Made by a program: the position numbers and the translations under genes
From: an uncultured Legionella sp.
GTDB taxonomy: Bacteria; Pseudomonadota; Gammaproteobacteria; Legionellales; Legionellaceae
Reading direction: 5' to 3'
Assembly (NCBI GenBank): GCA_903885895.1
Contig: CAISKC010000222.1
Coordinates: 1-7,985, forward strand
DNA length: 7,985 bases
Shown: positions 6,199 to 7,985 of the stretch, piece by piece
Layout: every line of letters begins with the position of its first letter
How positions within the stretch are numbered: the stretch's first letter is position 1
Notes under the pieces: model-generated
Database searches by the model: none
Told to the model about the DNA's origin: nothing
Seen by the model: the letters and a program-made list of their open reading frames with translations, nothing else

Positions 6199-6802
6199 GA
6201 TCAACTGCTAATTGATTAAAATGGGCGATCAATCGCTCTAAACGCAAACCAAGATCGTCGACATCTTGAAAAAAATCTTGCATTTCTTGTGGACTAGGTG
6301 TCAATTTGCGCTCTTCCTGTAAATATTCTGTCATAGAGCGTTTTAACGAGGTCATGAGACGCCGATTAAAGGCACGACCTTCACGGACCCACGAACCAAT
6401 TTGATGAGCAACCACATCACCCGTAAAATGCGATAAATGGCCCTCCCAATCAATTTCAATATTATCAAATAAAGCTTTTACTTCTTGCCCAAGTGCCACA
6501 TCGCCAGAAATCCGAATATTATCGTTAAACAAAGAGCGCAATTTAGAGGCCGGCAACAGACTCAGTCGGATCAAACCCAGAGGACTAGAATGAATCACCG
6601 TATCTGGAACCCCATCATAATAAGCCAGCAATTTGACAGCGCCTTCATGGAAAGTTAAGAAAAAGCACACATTTAATGGACTCACGACCACTTCCAAAAC
6701 CTTGCCTTCTAAGGGTTCCATTTTGGTTGGCATATCTTCATCCAAAGCCAAAGCACAATTAATGGCTTTTTGTAACGCTAATAGAGAATATTCTTTCAAC
6801 AA
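6185..6802 (-). CDS. ubiJ: UbiJ, SCP2-domain ubiquinone biosynthesis accessory factor
   Basis: This 205-residue protein matches UbiJ (formerly YigP, about 201 residues), which binds lipid intermediates and organises the soluble Ubi complex with UbiK. The SCP2-like domain spans about residues 10-115, with GKVLEVVVSPLN (33-44), an Arg/Leu-rich stretch, IRISGDVALGQEVKALF (96-112) and HFTGDVVAHQIG (125-136). The C-terminal part (about 150-200) is a charged helix that probably forms a coiled coil. The start is non-canonical: no ATG exists upstream because a TGA is in frame at 6814-6812. TTG at 6802 lies seven bases after GAGG (6813-6810), and a second TTG follows at 6799. The first internal ATG would remove about 23 residues of the domain. 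The gene begins 12 bases after ubiE and overlaps ubiB, the same order as in E. coli. Confidence 0.93.
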   Translation of the reverse strand: MLKEYSLLALQKAINCALALDEDMPTKMEPLEGKVLEVVVSPLNVCFFLTFHEGAVKLLAYYDGVPDTVIHSSPLGLIRLSLLPASKLRSLFNDNIRISGDVALGQEVKALFDNIEIDWEGHLSHFTGDVVAHQIGSWVREGRAFNRRLMTSLKRSMTEYLQEERKLTPSPQEMQDFFQDVDDLGLRLERLIAHFNQLAVDHEQS

Positions 6803-6814
6803 AATCAGGCCTCA

Positions 6815-7567
6815 TTAGTATTTGTAAGCGATGTGTAAAGCAACGATACCACCGCTCAAATTATGGTATCGACAATCAGAAAAACCAGCCTCTTCAATCA
6901 AAGTTTTTAACGCTTCCTGAGTAGGATGCATCCGAATCGACTCCGCCAAATAACGGTAAGCCTCTTCATCTTTCGCTACCCATTGCCCAATCTTAGGTAA
7001 AATATGAAAAGAATACCAGTCGTATATAGGTTTTAATCCAGGAAAAACGGGGGCAGAGAATTCTAAAATCATCACTTTTCCACCAGGACGACATACCCCA
7101 TACATTGAGCGCAATGCTGCACGCTTATCTGTAACATTTCTTAAACCAAAACCCATCGTTATACAATCAAAATGATTATCTGAAAAAGGCAAACATTCCG
7201 CGTTGGCTTGTACATAATGAACAGATTGCACTAATCCTTTATTCAGCAAACGATCTCGCCCTATGGCTAGCATGCTCGCATTAATATCCGCTAAAAATAC
7301 TTGTCCACTGGACCCTACTGCTTGGGCCAGTAATCGGGCTAAATCACCACTGCCACCAGCTAAATCTAACACACATTGACCCGGTTTTATTTTGGCGATT
7401 TCTATGGTCAACCATTTCCACCACCGATGAACCCCCAATGACATCAAATCATTCATGACATCGTATTGCCGCGCAACAGAGTCAAATACCGCAGCAACTT
7501 TACCCTGTTTTTCATGAACCGACACGGTTTGAAACCCAAAATGCGTTTGCTGTTCATCATGCGACAT
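6815..7567 (-). CDS. ubiE: UbiE, demethylmenaquinone/2-octaprenyl-benzoquinol C-methyltransferase
   Basis: This 250-residue SAM-dependent class I methyltransferase (E. coli UbiE has 251) adds the C-methyl group to 2-polyprenyl-6-methoxy-benzoquinol in ubiquinone synthesis, and to demethylmenaquinone where present. The family block FDSVARQYDVMNDLMSLGVH is at residues 28-47. SAM motif I is VLDLAGGSGD (67-76), followed by the acidic residue in LADINASML (92-100). Further blocks are FDCITMGFGLRNVTD (133-147), RPGGKVMILEFS (160-171), the Y-W-Y region around 182-185 and the C-terminus GGIVALHIAYKY, close to GGVVALHRGYKF. Full length, no missing residues. The ATG at 7567 has AAGG six bases upstream. 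It is the first gene of the seven-gene minus-strand operon. Confidence 0.97.
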   Translation of the reverse strand: MSHDEQQTHFGFQTVSVHEKQGKVAAVFDSVARQYDVMNDLMSLGVHRWWKWLTIEIAKIKPGQCVLDLAGGSGDLARLLAQAVGSSGQVFLADINASMLAIGRDRLLNKGLVQSVHYVQANAECLPFSDNHFDCITMGFGLRNVTDKRAALRSMYGVCRPGGKVMILEFSAPVFPGLKPIYDWYSFHILPKIGQWVAKDEEAYRYLAESIRMHPTQEALKTLIEEAGFSDCRYHNLSGGIVALHIAYKY

Positions 7568-7598
7568 AGCGAACCTTTCATCCTTCTACAAGACGTCT

Positions 7599-7627
7599 AG
7601 TGTAATCGATTATACGTAACGTTTCAA
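7599..7627 (-). promoter_or_regulatory. Candidate promoter of the ubiE operon
   Basis: On the minus strand TTGAAA (7627-7622) is separated by 17 bases from TACACT (7604-7599), about 32 bases before the ubiE ATG. An alternative exact TATAAT lies at 7614-7609, but its partner -35 region (around 7632-7637, CACCGG) is poor. Either could serve; a start site near 7590 is implied by the first. The 8-bp palindrome AGACGTCT (7591-7598) sits just downstream, of unknown meaning. Confidence 0.5.
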
Positions 7628-7648
7628 AACACCGGTGCCTCGACTTTA

Positions 7649-7666
7649 GCCTTTTTTAGAAAAGGC
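7649..7666. other. Small hairpin in the divergent intergenic region
   Basis: GCCTTTT (7649-7655) pairs with AAAAGGC (7660-7666) around TTAG. It lies between the divergent promoters of ubiE and the 69-residue gene. No T-tract follows on either strand, so a terminator is unlikely; it may be an operator or meaningless. Confidence 0.3.
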
Positions 7667-7688
7667 CAACGTCCAGCGGTACGACATC

Positions 7689-7716
7689 TTGCAAATTTGT
7701 ATAAAAAGAGTATAGT
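7689..7716 (+). promoter_or_regulatory. Promoter of the 69-residue gene
   Basis: TTGCAA (7689-7694) and TATAGT (7711-7716), spaced by 16 bases, form a good sigma-70-type promoter. Transcription would start near 7723, leaving a leader of about 39 bases before the ATG at 7762. It points away from the ubiE promoter, with about 60 bases between the two -35 boxes. Confidence 0.65.
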
Positions 7717-7761
7717 ATGCTCTTATTTTAAGTGATCATTCATCACTCAAGTGAGGACACT

Positions 7762-7971
7762 ATGTTTCAAAAACAAATGAAAAAAATACGCGCAGCTATA
7801 ATGCTAGCTTCTAAAATAAACAATTTAGAACGTGGCATTGATGCTTTTTCAGATATCATCGACGAAAAACTCATTACTACAAATAAAAAAATCTCTATCT
7901 CAGCTATTTTATTTCTAGAAAATGATGAGCGTGGTGACGTATATTATGGTCAAGTCCAAATTTTGCTGTAA
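7762..7971 (+). CDS. Small protein of unknown function
   Basis: I do not recognise this 69-residue protein. It starts MFQKQMKKIRAAIMLASKIN, a basic amphipathic segment, continues with an acidic helical stretch (LERGIDAFSDIIDEKL), then a Lys-rich turn and a likely beta-type end (KISISAILFLEND ... VYYGQVQILL). No signal peptide, metal site or enzyme motif is evident. The ATG at 7762 is preferred over an in-frame GTG at 7732 because GAGG lies five bases before it and the GTG has no ribosome binding site. A sigma-70-type promoter precedes it, so it is probably expressed. It is the only plus-strand gene near the ubiE end and has no visible link to ubiquinone synthesis. Confidence 0.7.
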   Translation: MFQKQMKKIRAAIMLASKINNLERGIDAFSDIIDEKLITTNKKISISAILFLENDERGDVYYGQVQILL

Positions 7972-7985
7972 ATTCCCATTTATCC

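Noticed and set aside
1..7985. CRISPR array, tRNA or rRNA gene, transposase, defence system
   Set aside because: No regularly spaced direct repeats, no cloverleaf-like or rRNA-like stretch, and no transposase, integrase, nuclease or toxin motif was found in any credible gene.

Overview
This window looks like chromosomal DNA from a gammaproteobacterium, probably in or near the Legionellales/Coxiellaceae. The evidence is the gene order ubiE-ubiJ-ubiB-tatA-tatB, moderate to low G+C, a DUF3309-type membrane protein, a KgtP-type 2-oxoglutarate permease, and a soluble coiled-coil protein of the kind these host-associated bacteria often encode. The placement is an inference from gene content and protein similarity; no search was run.

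Layout. Bases 1-270 hold no gene I can support. They contain pieces that resemble widespread palindromic intergenic repeats, plus a possible minus-strand terminator. Bases 271-612 (minus) encode a small membrane protein made of two fused DUF3309 units. Bases 613-1004 are non-coding, with repeat remnants, a nearly perfect 33-bp palindrome, a possible gene relic, and the promoter of the next gene. Bases 1005-1859 (plus) encode a 284-residue, Gln/Ser/Thr/Pro-rich coiled-coil protein of unknown function. A strong GC-rich hairpin at 1887-1917 separates it from the convergent operon.

Bases 1988-7567 (minus) form one tightly packed array of seven genes, transcribed ubiE, ubiJ, ubiB, tatA, tatB-like, kgtP-like, pteridine reductase-like. 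Junctions are 12 nt or less, or overlaps (two are 4-bp ATGA overlaps), so one transcript with translational coupling is likely. The first three genes serve ubiquinone biosynthesis: UbiE is the C-methyltransferase, UbiJ a lipid-binding SCP2 accessory factor and UbiB an ABC1/ADCK-type atypical kinase. TatA and the TatB-like protein belong to the twin-arginine export system. TatC does not follow, as it does in the classical tatABC operon; instead come a dicarboxylate permease and a pterin/folate reductase. The 55-residue TatA (4377-4544) is easily missed because of its size.

Bases 7568-7761 are a divergent promoter region. Bases 7762-7971 (plus) encode an unrecognised 69-residue protein with a convincing promoter and ribosome binding site.

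I found no CRISPR array, tRNA, rRNA, insertion sequence with a transposase, or recognisable new defence or mobile system. The more unusual signals are the tandem DUF3309 fusion, the TatB-like protein lacking hallmark residues, the non-ATG start of ubiJ, the coiled-coil protein, and the hairpins and repeats in the first 2 kb.
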